64,000 bases of DNA from Roseovarius marisflavi (GCF_900142625.1 NZ_FRBN01000011.1:53682-117681); one strand, 5' to 3'; positions 28,557 through 40,331 are shown, numbered from the stretch's first letter. Numbers and translations: made by a program. Notes: generated by a model from the letters alone, not told the origin.

Positions 28557-30854
28557 TCAGCCCATTTGGCGGTGAACGGTCTCGGTCAACTCATTGAGAG
28601 AGAATGGTTTGGGAAGAAAGATCGAGTTCGGGATTTTGGCCTGCGCGTCGCCAAAGGTCTCTTCGGCATAGCCGGACATGAACACGACCTTGACATCGGG
28701 GCGCTCCTTCAGAGCGGTCTGTACCCAACTCGGGCCATCGATGCCTGGCATGACCACGTCGGTGACGAAAACATCCACCTTCAGCGACTCATCCATCAAA
28801 AGCTCTAGCGCATCTTCTGCGGATTCGGCCTCGAGCACGGTAAATCCCCGCAACTGCAATGCGCGGCTGGCAAAGGCGCGCACCGGCGCCTCGTCCTCGA
28901 CGAGCAGGATGACGCCGCTCATCGGTGCCTCGTTCCTGGCGGCGGCCTTTGGAATGACTTCGACCTTTTCGTCGCCGAGATAGGCCGGGAACATCAGTTG
29001 GAAACTTGCGCCCTCGCCCGGCGTGCTGTCGACGAAGATGAACCCGCCGGTCTGCTTCACAATGCCATAGGCCGTGGATAGACCAAGCCCGGTGCCCTCA
29101 CCGGTGCGCTTGGTCGTGAAGAACGGCTCGAACACCTTCTGGAGTTTGTCCGGCGCGATCCCAAGCCCCTCGTCGATCACCTGAACCGACACGTAACGCC
29201 CCGGCGCAACCACGGCGCAGCCGCGGCGCAACGGCTCTGACAATGTGAGGTTTTCGGTCACGATCCGAATGTCGCCACCACCGGGCATCGCATCGCGGGC
29301 GTTTACCACCAGATTCATCAAGACCTGTTCGAGTTGTCGCTTATCGGCCCGGATTGCAGAGAGGGTCGGGTCGTGGCTTAGCGAAAGCGTGACCTTCTCG
29401 CCCACCAGACGGTTCAACAGATGCGTCAGATCCGACAGGGTGTCGCGCAAATCGACAACCTGCGGGCGCAACGTCTGCTTGCGCGAATAGGCCAAAAGCT
29501 GGCTGACCAGAGCCGCCGCGCGATTGGCATTCTGGTTGATCTGCATGAGATCGCTGTAATCGACATCGCCCTGGTCATGGCGTAGCAAAAGAAGGTCGCA
29601 ATGGCCTGAAATCGCGGTCAGAAGGTTGTTGAAATCATGCGCCACACCGCCTGCCAACTGGCCGATCGCCTGCATCTTCTGGCTTTGGACAAACTGCGCC
29701 TCAAGCGATTTGAGCTCGGTGGCATCGCTCAGCACGGCAATGAGCACTACCTCACCTTCTTCCATGGCGCGGTTCAGGGTAACCTGCACAAAAACCTCGC
29801 GATCCTCACGCCGCACGCGCAGGAATTCAGAATGCACGGTTCCGCGCCCTGCGGCCGCATCGTCAAGCCAATCTGTAATGGAACGGCCCAATCCCTCCAT
29901 CACGTCGCTCAGAAGGGCGTCCTTGCAGCTTGCAACACCCAAAAGGTCACGCGCCGGACGGTTGGAGAGCTGAATCCCGCCGTCCCGCGCAACCTTGAGC
30001 AGGGGCACAGGCAGATCATCGAAAAACGCCCAGCCATCAGGCTGTCGCTCGGCGCCGGCGATCCCCGGCAACAGGAACACCTCGCGCCGTCCGGCTGTGC
30101 CCTCCAGTTCGACCACCAAACAGGATACCTCGCCGTCGGGCGTGTTGATCTCATTCATCTGCCCCGAGCGCAGCGGCAATTTCGAGCTGATCCTCTCCAA
30201 TGTGCGGGCGCGCTCGCCCACAAGGGTGCGCGCCGCGGAATTCATGAACAAGACCGCCTCGTTGCGGCCCACGGTCAGCATCGGCAAAGGCATCGGATCC
30301 GCATCCTTTTGCGGTCGATCAGCAGATTTTTCAATTCGCCAGAGAAAATGATCGGGGCCGACGCGATGAACGCTCAGGTGCAAATGCCCGGCGCGTGTCA
30401 CCACATCCTCGACGGCTGCGCCCTTGGCAATGGCGCGGCTTTCCATCCGGAACAGGATAACGCCGGGATTGGCCAGCAGCTGGCGAAGCGCGCCTGCCAA
30501 TGTCACGGCGGCCTCTGCATCGAAGGTCTGAACCGCCGCCGGGTTACAGTAGATGATCTTTCCCTCGGGGCCGGTCAGGATAGAGGGCGCAATATCCTCG
30601 CCAATCAACTCCTGCGCGCGCTCGTATACACCCCGCGAAGCGCGCGCCACCGCGCGTTTGATGACCACAACCCAAATCGCCACAAGCGCCAAGGTGGCCC
30701 CCACAAGCCCCAGCGTCAGCTGTGCAAGGCCCGCAGGCATCAGATAGGCCGCAAGCCAAAACAAGACCGCCGCCACAAGCACGACGCCCGCCCGCGGGCC
30801 GATGCGCAGTGCAGCCTGACGGATCGGCCCGTCAGAAAGGGTCATGAAAGCCAA
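28557..30854 (-). CDS. cckA: Hybrid sensor histidine kinase CckA
   Basis: CckA is the bifunctional kinase/phosphatase heading the CckA-ChpT-CtrA phosphorelay. The 765-residue protein has two N-terminal membrane helices (about 22-40 and 45-66), PAS-like regions (about 80-380), a HisKA domain with phospho-accepting His406 in GGVAHDFNN, a HATPase_c domain (about 505-625: NLVVNARDAM, DEGLGI, GTGLGLS) and a C-terminal receiver domain with Asp699 in VFVTDVVMPG. I keep the TTG start at 30854 because AAGGGAG is 6 bases upstream; an ATG three codons later lacks such a site. chpT, its phosphotransfer partner, is also in this window at 52.2 kb. Confidence 0.93.
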   Translation of the reverse strand: MAFMTLSDGPIRQAALRIGPRAGVVLVAAVLFWLAAYLMPAGLAQLTLGLVGATLALVAIWVVVIKRAVARASRGVYERAQELIGEDIAPSILTGPEGKIIYCNPAAVQTFDAEAAVTLAGALRQLLANPGVILFRMESRAIAKGAAVEDVVTRAGHLHLSVHRVGPDHFLWRIEKSADRPQKDADPMPLPMLTVGRNEAVLFMNSAARTLVGERARTLERISSKLPLRSGQMNEINTPDGEVSCLVVELEGTAGRREVFLLPGIAGAERQPDGWAFFDDLPVPLLKVARDGGIQLSNRPARDLLGVASCKDALLSDVMEGLGRSITDWLDDAAAGRGTVHSEFLRVRREDREVFVQVTLNRAMEEGEVVLIAVLSDATELKSLEAQFVQSQKMQAIGQLAGGVAHDFNNLLTAISGHCDLLLLRHDQGDVDYSDLMQINQNANRAAALVSQLLAYSRKQTLRPQVVDLRDTLSDLTHLLNRLVGEKVTLSLSHDPTLSAIRADKRQLEQVLMNLVVNARDAMPGGGDIRIVTENLTLSEPLRRGCAVVAPGRYVSVQVIDEGLGIAPDKLQKVFEPFFTTKRTGEGTGLGLSTAYGIVKQTGGFIFVDSTPGEGASFQLMFPAYLGDEKVEVIPKAAARNEAPMSGVILLVEDEAPVRAFASRALQLRGFTVLEAESAEDALELLMDESLKVDVFVTDVVMPGIDGPSWVQTALKERPDVKVVFMSGYAEETFGDAQAKIPNSIFLPKPFSLNELTETVHRQMG

Positions 30855-30955
30855 GAGCCACTCCCTTAAGTACGATGTTTCCCCTCATGTCTGAGGCAAA
30901 ACTCTTAAGCGAGACTTAACGATACCCTGAAAAACACGTCAAGGTTGCGTTTTCG

Positions 30956-32122
30956 TTAACTTTTCTTGCGAAGCTGTGCGATGTAGAACCCATCCCCACC
31001 ATCGGAGATCTCAAACCCGGTCTCAGTCACAGCCTGCCACTCGGGGTTTTCACTTAAAAAGTGACGTATAGAATCCTGATTTTCATCATTAAAAACAGAA
31101 CAAGTGGCATAGGCCAGAACACCACCCGCCGCGACAAGGGGGGCGGCGTCCTGCAATATCCGGCGCTGGATCGTGGTCAGCTCGCTCAAGCGTTCGGGCG
31201 TCAGCGCCCATTTCGCCTCGGGCGTACGGCGCCATGTCCCACTTCCTGAACAAGGCGCATCACAAAGCACAAGGTCAAATGGCCCCTCATCGCGCAGCCG
31301 CCCTGTCTCGACAATGGTGACGCAAACACCGGCCCGCTCGGCGCGCACCGGCAGATCCTTCATCCGCTGCGGTGCAGTGTCATGGGCGAAAAACACGCTA
31401 TCCGCACGCGCCGCAAGCGCCAGAACCTTGCCGCCACCCCCGGCGCAATAATCTATCACACGCGCGCCGGGCGCGATCTCAAGGCGCGCCATGGCCGCCT
31501 GACTGCTGCCATCCTGAAGCTCGACCAAACCATCGTTATAACAGGCAGAGCCGGAAATTTTCCTTTCCCCTTCAGTGACATGCAGAGCAGTTGAGGCAAT
31601 GTCATGCGGATGCGCGACAATGCCTTCATCGGCCAGACGCGCAATCGCCTGCTCACGATTTCCCTGCCGCAGATTGACCCGCAGCATCACCGGCGCACGC
31701 GACTGCAAGGCAAGCGCCGCGTCCTCGGCCGCCTCGCCAAGCGAGGCCTCGAAGAGCGGCCAGACCCAATCCGGGATATCAAGCCGTGCCGCGCCCACAG
31801 GCGCAGATCCGGCATCGAGTTCTGCCGCACTCAACGGTTCGGGCGCATGACCTTCTCCGGTAAAAAGCTCTGCAGGGTCAACGCCTTGCGCCCGCAACGC
31901 GCCGATCATCAAACCACGCCCCGTGCCGGCACCGCCAAGCGCCACAAAAGAGCGCCAGCGGCGCAGAACACCAAACACGTGATCCCGCAGGGCCGCCCGA
32001 TCCTTGGACCCGGCAAAGCGTGAACGCCTGGCCCATGCGCTGATGGCTTTTTCCGCATGCGCGCCATCAAGCATGGCATCAAGTATCTCAATCGCGGCGG
32101 AAATCCGGGCGGCGGGGGTCAT
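30956..32122 (-). CDS. RsmB/NOP-family rRNA (cytosine-5) methyltransferase
   Basis: A 388-residue S-adenosylmethionine-dependent methyltransferase of the RsmB/Nop2 family, which makes 5-methylcytosine in rRNA. There is an N-terminal NusB-like helical region (about 1-80) and a Rossmann catalytic domain with SAM motif VIDYCAGGGGK and the two catalytic cysteines in VLCDAPCSGSGTWRR and LAYATCSVF. The target position cannot be read from sequence; RsmB modifies C967 of 16S rRNA in E. coli. It follows guaB by about 39 bases in the same direction. Confidence 0.9.
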   Translation of the reverse strand: MTPAARISAAIEILDAMLDGAHAEKAISAWARRSRFAGSKDRAALRDHVFGVLRRWRSFVALGGAGTGRGLMIGALRAQGVDPAELFTGEGHAPEPLSAAELDAGSAPVGAARLDIPDWVWPLFEASLGEAAEDAALALQSRAPVMLRVNLRQGNREQAIARLADEGIVAHPHDIASTALHVTEGERKISGSACYNDGLVELQDGSSQAAMARLEIAPGARVIDYCAGGGGKVLALAARADSVFFAHDTAPQRMKDLPVRAERAGVCVTIVETGRLRDEGPFDLVLCDAPCSGSGTWRRTPEAKWALTPERLSELTTIQRRILQDAAPLVAAGGVLAYATCSVFNDENQDSIRHFLSENPEWQAVTETGFEISDGGDGFYIAQLRKKS

Positions 32123-32161
32123 GCTGTCACCTTAAGTTATCCGCATAATCCACGGAATATA

Positions 32162-34706
<2,545 letters not shown>

Positions 34707-34710
<4 letters not shown>

Positions 34711-34958
34711 GCGTCGCGGCCTTTGCGCCCAGACTTTGGCTCTGGCACCGGATCGTGGCCGCATTGCCCCCAGGGGTTACAGCGCCCGATCCGCTTGGCC
34801 GCCATCCAGCCGCCGCGCAACCCGCCGTGCTTTTCAAGCGCCTCAAGGGCGTATTGGCTGCAGGTCGGGTGATAGCGGCAGTGATAGCCGACCCAGGGCG
34901 ACAGGATAAGCCGATAGCCCTTGATCGGCAGCGACAGAAGGCGCGCCAGCGGGGTCAT
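34707..34958 (-). CDS. yidD: Membrane protein insertion efficiency factor YidD
   Basis: A small (83 residue) membrane-associated protein that helps the YidC insertase. The family signature LILSPWVGYHCRYHPTCSQYALEALEKHG with its paired Cys is present (pattern L-x-S-P...C-x-F/Y-x-P-T-C-S-x-Y). It overlaps rnpA by 4 bases and ends the rpmH-rnpA-yidD run, which in many genomes continues into yidC. Here a ureohydrolase gene on the opposite strand follows instead. Confidence 0.95.
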
Positions 34959-35374
34959 GATGCCGGATGCAGTTTTTTGAGCGCTTGGAGCAGATCGCCC
35001 TTGAGCGCCTCAAAGGGCCGCTCTGCGGTGACATCCTTGCGCCCGATCAGGACATAATCCCAACCATTCAAACCGCTTACAGGAAGAACTTCGTGTGCAG
35101 CGGCGCGCAGGCGACGCTTGGCACGGTTGCGCGCCACGGCGTTGCCAACCTTTTTGGAGCAGGTAAATCCAACCCGGATGCCAAGGTCATCATCGCCACG
35201 CTTGCGCGCCTGCACCATCATCGAGGCGGTACCTTGACGGCGCGCGCGCGCGGCGGCCAGAAAATCGGCACGTTTGCGCAAAACCGTCACCGGTTTTGAC
35301 TTGACCTCTGGACATGACGAAACCGCTGGGTGCATGGGTCCTGCATCGCTGTCAGGGGCGCCCGGCGGTGTCAT
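34955..35374 (-). CDS. rnpA: Ribonuclease P protein component
   Basis: RnpA binds RNase P RNA and helps 5' maturation of tRNAs. The basic RNP motif GNAVARNRAKRRLRAA and FTCSKKVGNAV are present. The protein has an N-terminal extension of about 25 residues rich in Pro/Asp/Ser before the conserved VLRKRADF start; an ATG at 35335 is an alternative start. It follows rpmH by 20 bases. Confidence 0.93.
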   Translation of the reverse strand: MTPPGAPDSDAGPMHPAVSSCPEVKSKPVTVLRKRADFLAAARARRQGTASMMVQARKRGDDDLGIRVGFTCSKKVGNAVARNRAKRRLRAAAHEVLPVSGLNGWDYVLIGRKDVTAERPFEALKGDLLQALKKLHPAS

Positions 35375-35394
35375 TGTCTGAACAAGACTGGCGC

Positions 35395-35529
35395 TTACGC
35401 GCTCAGTTCCTTACGGCCACGTGCGCGACGTGCGTTAAGGATCTTGCGGCCTGCTTTGGTGGCCATACGTGCACGAAACCCGTGGCGGCGTTTGCGAACC
35501 AGGTTCGAGGGTTGAAAGGTGCGTTTCAT
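35395..35529 (-). CDS. rpmH: 50S ribosomal protein L34
   Basis: A 44-residue, very basic ribosomal protein beginning [18 protein letters not shown] and ending GRKELSA, a near-perfect family match. It is the first gene of the rpmH-rnpA-yidD operon and has a well-formed promoter 72 bases upstream. It is too short for many gene finders. Confidence 0.97.
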   Translation of the reverse strand: MKRTFQPSNLVRKRRHGFRARMATKAGRKILNARRARGRKELSA

Positions 35530-35600
35530 CGCTCCGTCTCCGACTTTGTCAGGTGGCGCATTTAGGAATCGCGCCTCGCCCTGTGTTATCTGAAGCCCGG

Positions 35601-35629
35601 TCTATAGAGGGCCGATTTTCACAAGTCAA
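35601..35629 (-). promoter_or_regulatory. Sigma-70 promoter of rpmH-rnpA-yidD
   Basis: On the minus strand TTGACT (35629-35624), a 17-base spacer and TATAGA (35606-35601) form a near-consensus promoter. The expected leader to the L34 start codon is about 65 bases. Position and strength fit a ribosomal-protein operon. Confidence 0.65.
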
Positions 35630-35811
35630 ACCCACAGGGCGGCTTTTGCAACAAAAACATACACATTCCTCGACCCAATGTTACAGTCCGCGCATTGGGC
35701 GCCCGTAACGTAGCGGAAACACTCACCCCCGATCACCCCCGCGTGAGGCCACTGGCGGTGGCGGGTTCGGCTATGCAAGTAGTGTTCAACAATACCAAAC
35801 CGGGCAGGACC

Positions 35812-36555
35812 ATGGAAAAAACTTCGCAAGACACTCCCAAGACCCAAAAGGCCGGGCTTATGCGGCATGCACCGCTGGCGATCATCCTGACGGTCGCCGC
35901 CATCGGCTTTTTCACTTTACGCGATTATATCACCTTCGACACGCTGCGCGAACATCGCGACACATTGCTGGCGTTCCGCGATGCCAACTTCGCGCTGATG
36001 GTGCTGGCCTTTATCGCGGTTTACTTTGCCATCGTGGCGTTTTCGCTGCCCGGTGCGGCGGTGGCCTCGGTCACCGGCGGGTTCCTGTTCGGGCTGTTCC
36101 TTGGCACGGTGTTCAACGTCACCGCTGCCAGCCTTGGTGCGATGACGATCTTTCTGGCCGCCCGCTGGGGCCTGGGCCAGACCCTTGCGGCCAAGATCGA
36201 AACCTCTGACGGGACGATGAAAAAGCTCAAGGCAGGGCTGAATGACAACGAGATCAGCGTGCTCTTTCTGATGCGCCTTGTGCCTGCGGTGCCGTTTTTC
36301 GTCGCCAATCTCTTGCCGGCACTTGTCGGGGTCAAGTTCATTAACTTTGCCTTCACCACCGTTCTGGGCATCATTCCCGGCGCGATTGTCTTTACCTGGA
36401 TCGGCGTCGGTCTTGGCGAGGTGTTTGATCGCGGCGAAAGCCCGGATTTGTCATTGCTGTGGGAGCCGCAGATAATCGGCCCTATTCTGGGCCTGAGCGC
36501 GCTTGCCGCGATGCCCATCGTGATTAAGGCCCTTCGGGGCAAGAAAGGAATTTGA
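35812..36555 (+). CDS. TVP38/TMEM64 (DedA-like) membrane protein
   Basis: A 247-residue inner-membrane protein of the VTT/TVP38 family, related to DedA proteins proposed to act as lipid scramblases or in membrane homeostasis. The family core FSLPGAAVASVTGGFLFG and the RLVPAVPFFVANLLPALVG segment (arginine-proline motif) are clear, with about five to six membrane helices. I use the ATG at 35812 after a GCAGGA ribosome site rather than the longer frame. The stop overlaps the ribosome site of the flavoprotein gene that follows by 2 bases of spacing, so the two are probably cotranscribed; this pair is common in proteobacteria. Confidence 0.88.
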   Translation: MEKTSQDTPKTQKAGLMRHAPLAIILTVAAIGFFTLRDYITFDTLREHRDTLLAFRDANFALMVLAFIAVYFAIVAFSLPGAAVASVTGGFLFGLFLGTVFNVTAASLGAMTIFLAARWGLGQTLAAKIETSDGTMKKLKAGLNDNEISVLFLMRLVPAVPFFVANLLPALVGVKFINFAFTTVLGIIPGAIVFTWIGVGLGEVFDRGESPDLSLLWEPQIIGPILGLSALAAMPIVIKALRGKKGI

Positions 36556-36557
36556 GC

Positions 36558-37976
36558 ATGACCAAGTTGAAAGCGGACCTTCTGATTATCGGGGCCGGCT
36601 CTGGCGGCCTGTCGGTCGCGGCCGGCGCGGTTCAGATGGGCGCAAGCGTGATCCTGCTAGAGGGTCACAAGATGGGCGGCGATTGCCTTAACTTCGGCTG
36701 CGTGCCCTCGAAGGCGCTGATTGCCAGCGGCAAGGCGGCCTATGCGCAGTCGCATGCCAGCGTTTTCGGCGTCGCCGATGTCACGCCTTCGGTCGATTAC
36801 GCCGCCACCAAGGATCACGTCGCCGATGTGATCGGCCAGATCGCCCCGGTCGATAGCCAGGAACGGTTCGAGGGCATGGGCGTGCGGGTGATCCGCGAAT
36901 ACGGGCGTTTCATCTCGCCCACAGAGGTGCAGGCCGGCGAGCATGTGATCACCGCCCGCCGGATCGTGATCTCGACCGGGTCTTCGCCCTTCGTACCGCC
37001 GATTCCGGGGCTTGAAAACGTGCCCTATGAAACCAACGAGACGATCTTTGAACTGCGCGACAAGCCCGAGCACCTTTTGGTGATCGGCGGCGGGCCGATT
37101 GGTATGGAAATGGCACAGGCGCATCGCCGCCTCGGCTGTGAGGTGACGGTGATCGAGGGCATGAAGGCGCTTGGCAATGACGACCCGGAACTGGCCGCCG
37201 TCGTGCTTGATCGCTTTGCCGCCGAGGGCATCGAGATTGCCGAGGGCGCCATGGCCGCCGAAATTCGCGGCAAGCTCGGCGCGATCGAGGTCGAGGCCAA
37301 GGATGGTCGCATTTTCAAGGGCAGCCATCTTTTGATGGCGGTCGGACGAGCGGCCAATATCAACAAGCTTGACGCCGAAAAGGCCGGGATCGAAACCACC
37401 CGCCGCGGCATCAAGGTCGATGCCGGCATGCGCAGCACCAACCGCCGCGTCTATGCCATCGGCGATGTGGCCGGCGGGCTTCAATTCACCCATATGGCGG
37501 GCTATCACGCCGGGCTTATCATCCGCTCGGCGCTGCTTGGCCTGCCTGCCAAGGAACGCACGGATCATATTCCCTGGGCCACATACACCGACCCGGAACT
37601 GGCGCATGTCGGCCTGACTGAAGAGGCCGCGCGCAAGGAACATGGCGGCAACCTCGAGGTGGTGCGCTTTCATTACAATCATAACGACCGCGCCATTGCC
37701 GAACGCAAGACCGAGGGGCTTATCAAGGTCATGGTCGTGCGCGGTCGCCCGGTCGGTGCCTCGATTGCCGGGGCGCAGGCGGGCGAGCTGATCAATCTCT
37801 GGGCCTTCATCCTGGCCAACAACCTCAAGATGAAACATATCGCCAATATGGTCGCGCCCTACCCCACGCTCGGCGAAATCAACAAACGCGTCGCCGGGGC
37901 CTATTTCTCGCCAAAACTGTTTGATAGCCCTATGGTGAAACGCGTTGTGCGCTTTGTGCAAGGCTGGCTGCCCTAG
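36558..37976 (+). CDS. FAD-dependent pyridine-nucleotide disulfide oxidoreductase (mercuric-reductase-like)
   Basis: A 472-residue class I flavoprotein disulfide reductase. FAD-binding GAGSGGLSVA opens the protein; the redox-active disulfide is in GGDCLNFGCVPSKAL (CxxxxC), NAD(P) binding in VIGGGPIGMEMA, a second FAD motif is RVYAIGDVAGG, and the dimerisation domain follows. There is no N-terminal metal-binding HMA domain and no C-terminal Cys pair, so mercury reduction is unlikely; the natural substrate is unknown. Start ATG at 36558 has an AGAAAGGA site. It lies directly downstream of the TVP38 gene. Confidence 0.9.
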   Translation: MTKLKADLLIIGAGSGGLSVAAGAVQMGASVILLEGHKMGGDCLNFGCVPSKALIASGKAAYAQSHASVFGVADVTPSVDYAATKDHVADVIGQIAPVDSQERFEGMGVRVIREYGRFISPTEVQAGEHVITARRIVISTGSSPFVPPIPGLENVPYETNETIFELRDKPEHLLVIGGGPIGMEMAQAHRRLGCEVTVIEGMKALGNDDPELAAVVLDRFAAEGIEIAEGAMAAEIRGKLGAIEVEAKDGRIFKGSHLLMAVGRAANINKLDAEKAGIETTRRGIKVDAGMRSTNRRVYAIGDVAGGLQFTHMAGYHAGLIIRSALLGLPAKERTDHIPWATYTDPELAHVGLTEEAARKEHGGNLEVVRFHYNHNDRAIAERKTEGLIKVMVVRGRPVGASIAGAQAGELINLWAFILANNLKMKHIANMVAPYPTLGEINKRVAGAYFSPKLFDSPMVKRVVRFVQGWLP

Positions 37977-38000
37977 GGCGGCGATTAAGGAGACAAGGGA

Positions 38001-39392
38001 TTGCTCAACTCACTTTCAGGGCGCTTCCTGATCCTGACAGCGGTCTTCGTGATGCTGGCAGAGGTGATGATCTTTGTCCCCTCCATCGCCCGCTTTCGCG
38101 AGGATTTCCTGCTGACCCGGCTTGAGCGGGCGCAAATTGCGTCGCTGGTGCTTTTGGCCGATGCAGAGGTCACGCCGGACCTTCAGGATGAGCTGTTGCG
38201 CAATGCCGGCGTGTTCAACGTGGTGCTGCGCCGCGATGAGGCGCGCCAGCTTGTGCTGAGCTCTCCGATGCCCGGCCCCATCGCGCAGACCTTCGATTTG
38301 CGCGATGCCCCGGCCTTTACGCTTATCCGCGACGCGACCATGCGCTTGCTGACCCCGCAAACCGAGGTGATCCGGGTGATCGGTCAGCCGGTGCGCATGG
38401 GCGGCCTCTTGATCGAGATCACGCTTGAAACCGACGACTTGCGCATGGCGATGATTGACTATGGGCTGCGCATCCTGATGCTGTCGCTGGTGATCTCGAT
38501 CTTTACCGCCGTGCTGTTGTTTCTGGCGGTGCGGGTTTTTCTGGTCAAACCGATCAAACGGGTGATCGGGCATATGAAATCCTATGCCGAATCCCCCGAA
38601 GACGCGCGCCGCGTTATCCAGCCCTCGGCCGGGATCATCGAACTGCGCGAGGCCGAGGAAACCCTGCAATCGCTGCAAACCCAGCTGACCGGCGCCCTCA
38701 AGCAAAAAGAGCATCTCGCCCAATTGGGCGGTGCCGTGGCCAAGGTCAGCCATGATTTGCGCAACATCCTGACCAGTGCCCAGCTTTTCACCGACCGCAT
38801 CGAAATGAGCGAAGACCCGAGCGTCAAACGCATGGCGCCCAAGCTGGTGAATTCGCTGACCCGCGCCGTGCACCTGTGCGAGGCGACACTGGCCTATGGC
38901 AAGGCCGAAGAGCCCGGCCCGACGCTTAACCGCTTTCGGCTGGCCGATATCGTGGATGATGTCATCGACAGCGAACGCCTGTCGGTCGGCGACAGCGACA
39001 TAAGCTTTTCGCAGGATATCCCCGACACGCTGTTCCTGCGCGCCGACGCAGAACAACTCTATCGCGTGATTGGAAACCTTGTCAGGAACGCCCGGCAAGC
39101 GATTGTAAATTCTCACAAACCCGGCGAAGTGAACATCACCGCGACCGAGGATGACAAGGACTGGATCATCCGCATCACCGACACCGGTCCCGGCCTTGCC
39201 CCCAAGGCCCGCGAGCATCTCTTCAAACCCTTTCAGGGCGGCGTCACCAAGGGCGGCACCGGTCTTGGGCTGAGCATCGCCATCGAACTGACGCGCGGCC
39301 ACGGCGGCGATCTGACGCTGGAGCGCAGCGATGAAACCGGCACATCCTTCTGCGTGACCCTCCCCAAGGGAAATTTATCCCAAGGGGCGTAA
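38001..39392 (+). CDS. Sensor histidine kinase (orphan)
   Basis: A 463-residue membrane sensor kinase: two transmembrane helices (about 8-30 and 157-177) flank a periplasmic sensing region of about 125 residues, followed by a HAMP-like segment and a HisKA domain with His251 in KVSHDLRN, then HATPase_c (NLVRNARQAI, DTGPGL, GGTGLGLSIA). The start is TTG with AAGGAG 8 bases upstream. No response regulator lies next to it, so the partner must be encoded elsewhere. It follows the flavoprotein gene by 24 bases and may be cotranscribed with it. Confidence 0.9.
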   Translation: MLNSLSGRFLILTAVFVMLAEVMIFVPSIARFREDFLLTRLERAQIASLVLLADAEVTPDLQDELLRNAGVFNVVLRRDEARQLVLSSPMPGPIAQTFDLRDAPAFTLIRDATMRLLTPQTEVIRVIGQPVRMGGLLIEITLETDDLRMAMIDYGLRILMLSLVISIFTAVLLFLAVRVFLVKPIKRVIGHMKSYAESPEDARRVIQPSAGIIELREAEETLQSLQTQLTGALKQKEHLAQLGGAVAKVSHDLRNILTSAQLFTDRIEMSEDPSVKRMAPKLVNSLTRAVHLCEATLAYGKAEEPGPTLNRFRLADIVDDVIDSERLSVGDSDISFSQDIPDTLFLRADAEQLYRVIGNLVRNARQAIVNSHKPGEVNITATEDDKDWIIRITDTGPGLAPKAREHLFKPFQGGVTKGGTGLGLSIAIELTRGHGGDLTLERSDETGTSFCVTLPKGNLSQGA

Positions 39393-39408
39393 TTTCTGCC
39401 AAAACACC

Positions 39409-39436
39409 CTTGCAAACCCCTGCGCCAGAGTCTAAT
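39409..39436 (+). promoter_or_regulatory. Possible promoter of tRNA-Arg
   Basis: A TTGCA-type -35 (about 39409-39415) and TCTAAT -10 (39431-39436), with a spacer of 15-16 bases, lie just before the tRNA. The start of transcription would be about 39443, 7 bases upstream of the tRNA. Confidence 0.4.
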
Positions 39437-39449
39437 TGCTGGCCTCAAC

Positions 39450-39526
39450 GGACCGATAGCTCAGCTGGATAGAGTACTTGACTACGAATCAAGGGGTCGG
39501 GGGTTCGAATCCTCCTCGGTCCGCCA
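39450..39526 (+). tRNA. tRNA-Arg (anticodon ACG)
   Basis: A 77-base cloverleaf with a GGACCGA/TCGGTCC acceptor stem, anticodon loop CTACGAA (anticodon ACG, wobble-modified to read CGN codons), T-loop GTTCGAATC and an encoded CCA end (39524-39526). It is followed by the phage-remnant region. Confidence 0.97.
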
Positions 39527-39855
39527 CTTTCCCCTTGATAACAAGACGATAGATAGGGCATTTATTGGGCCCCGATCAATCGCCGTTGACCTTGTCACTG
39601 CACTTATCGTCGGCCTTCAACGTCGTTCTGCAAAGTTCGGCGGGTGGGCGCGTCTGGTTGGATAGGACGATGACCGGAGAGAACGTTTGTTTCAGAGCGA
39701 GAGCGATAGAGAAGATCGTTTCTGGGCTCGGCTTTCTGTCCTTGATCGTCGGATGCATGTACATTTTCAAGCCATTAGCTTGACCAAGCACTTAGCTGGC
39801 TCAAGACAGATAATATCCCCGAGCGGGGTTCGTCCTGGGCAACGACTGACGTAGC

Positions 39856-40038
39856 CTAGAAGGCGGTGTCAGGGAGGGCCGCATCAAGCGATGCCTGATA
39901 GATGAAACGCCCGTCGCTGTCTTGAAGCTTCCTGATTTTGTTGCGCATGGCCCGCGTCATCATCCACGATGCCCCGGCGATATAAGGCGCTCTGAGCGTA
40001 TCCACCGTGTCGGCCAAAGCATCCTCCCCGTTAGGCAC
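39856..40038 (-). pseudogene. Fragment of an HK97-type phage major capsid protein
   Basis: A 60-codon frame whose core (DTVDTLRAPYIAGASWMMTR and IRKLQDSDGRFIYQASLDA) resembles the central part of HK97-fold major capsid proteins (pattern '..Y....A.W.MNR.T...IRK.KDS.GRY.WQ.S...G.P'). The match breaks off at PDTAF and there is no capsid N-terminal scaffold, protease or C-terminal part nearby. It appears to be a remnant of an ancient prophage. Similarity was judged by eye. Confidence 0.55.
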
Positions 40039-40234
40039 CCAGCCAGACCACCGGCAACACCTGTAAAGAGTACGCCAATCTGATCAGCCGACGGGTCTGC
40101 GCAGCCCGGTCAGGCGAAATCACTGGGTTAATGCGTCTCATGTAAATGCGGCTGGACGAGAGAGGCTCTGGTTTACGCCAAAACCGGCCACCAAATCGGG
40201 AGTAGCTCAGGTCGTGCGTTTGGCAGATAAGTTC

Positions 40235-40296
40235 GGATATTTTGGGCCAGAAGAAGCCCGAGCGCATGCGCCCTCTTCTTCTGGCTTTAAATATCC
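40235..40296. repeat. Long inverted repeat downstream of ileS
   Basis: Two arms of about 22 bases (40235-40256 and 40275-40296) pair almost perfectly: GGATATTT...GCCAGAAGAAG with CTTCTTCTGGC...AAATATCC, around an 18-base loop that contains its own GCGCATGCGC palindrome. It lies 36 bases past the ileS stop on that gene's strand. It may act as an ileS transcription terminator or mRNA-stabilising stem, though the T-run is weak; a mobile-element end is also possible. Confidence 0.7.
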
Positions 40297-40331
40297 AAAT
40301 CCCGCGCCCTCAAGAGGCGCGAGACCTGCGC

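Larger units (their letters stand above)
39527..40331 (+). other. Gene-poor stretch between tRNA-Arg and ileS
   Basis: About 800 bases with no complete recognisable gene. Apart from the capsid-like fragment (39856-40038) and the inverted repeat (40235-40296) I see only short overlapping frames (about 70 codons at 39565-39791 on both strands, 78 codons at 40031-40267) without family likeness. Placement after the 3' end of a tRNA fits a decayed prophage or island, but no integrase and no second copy of the tRNA 3' end were found in the window. Confidence 0.6.

Noticed and set aside
39500..39526. Attachment-site duplicate of the tRNA-Arg 3' end
   Set aside because: No second copy of this sequence was found in the window.
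39565..39791. About 72-codon frames on both strands after tRNA-Arg
   Set aside because: No homology, overlapping each other; not supportable as genes.
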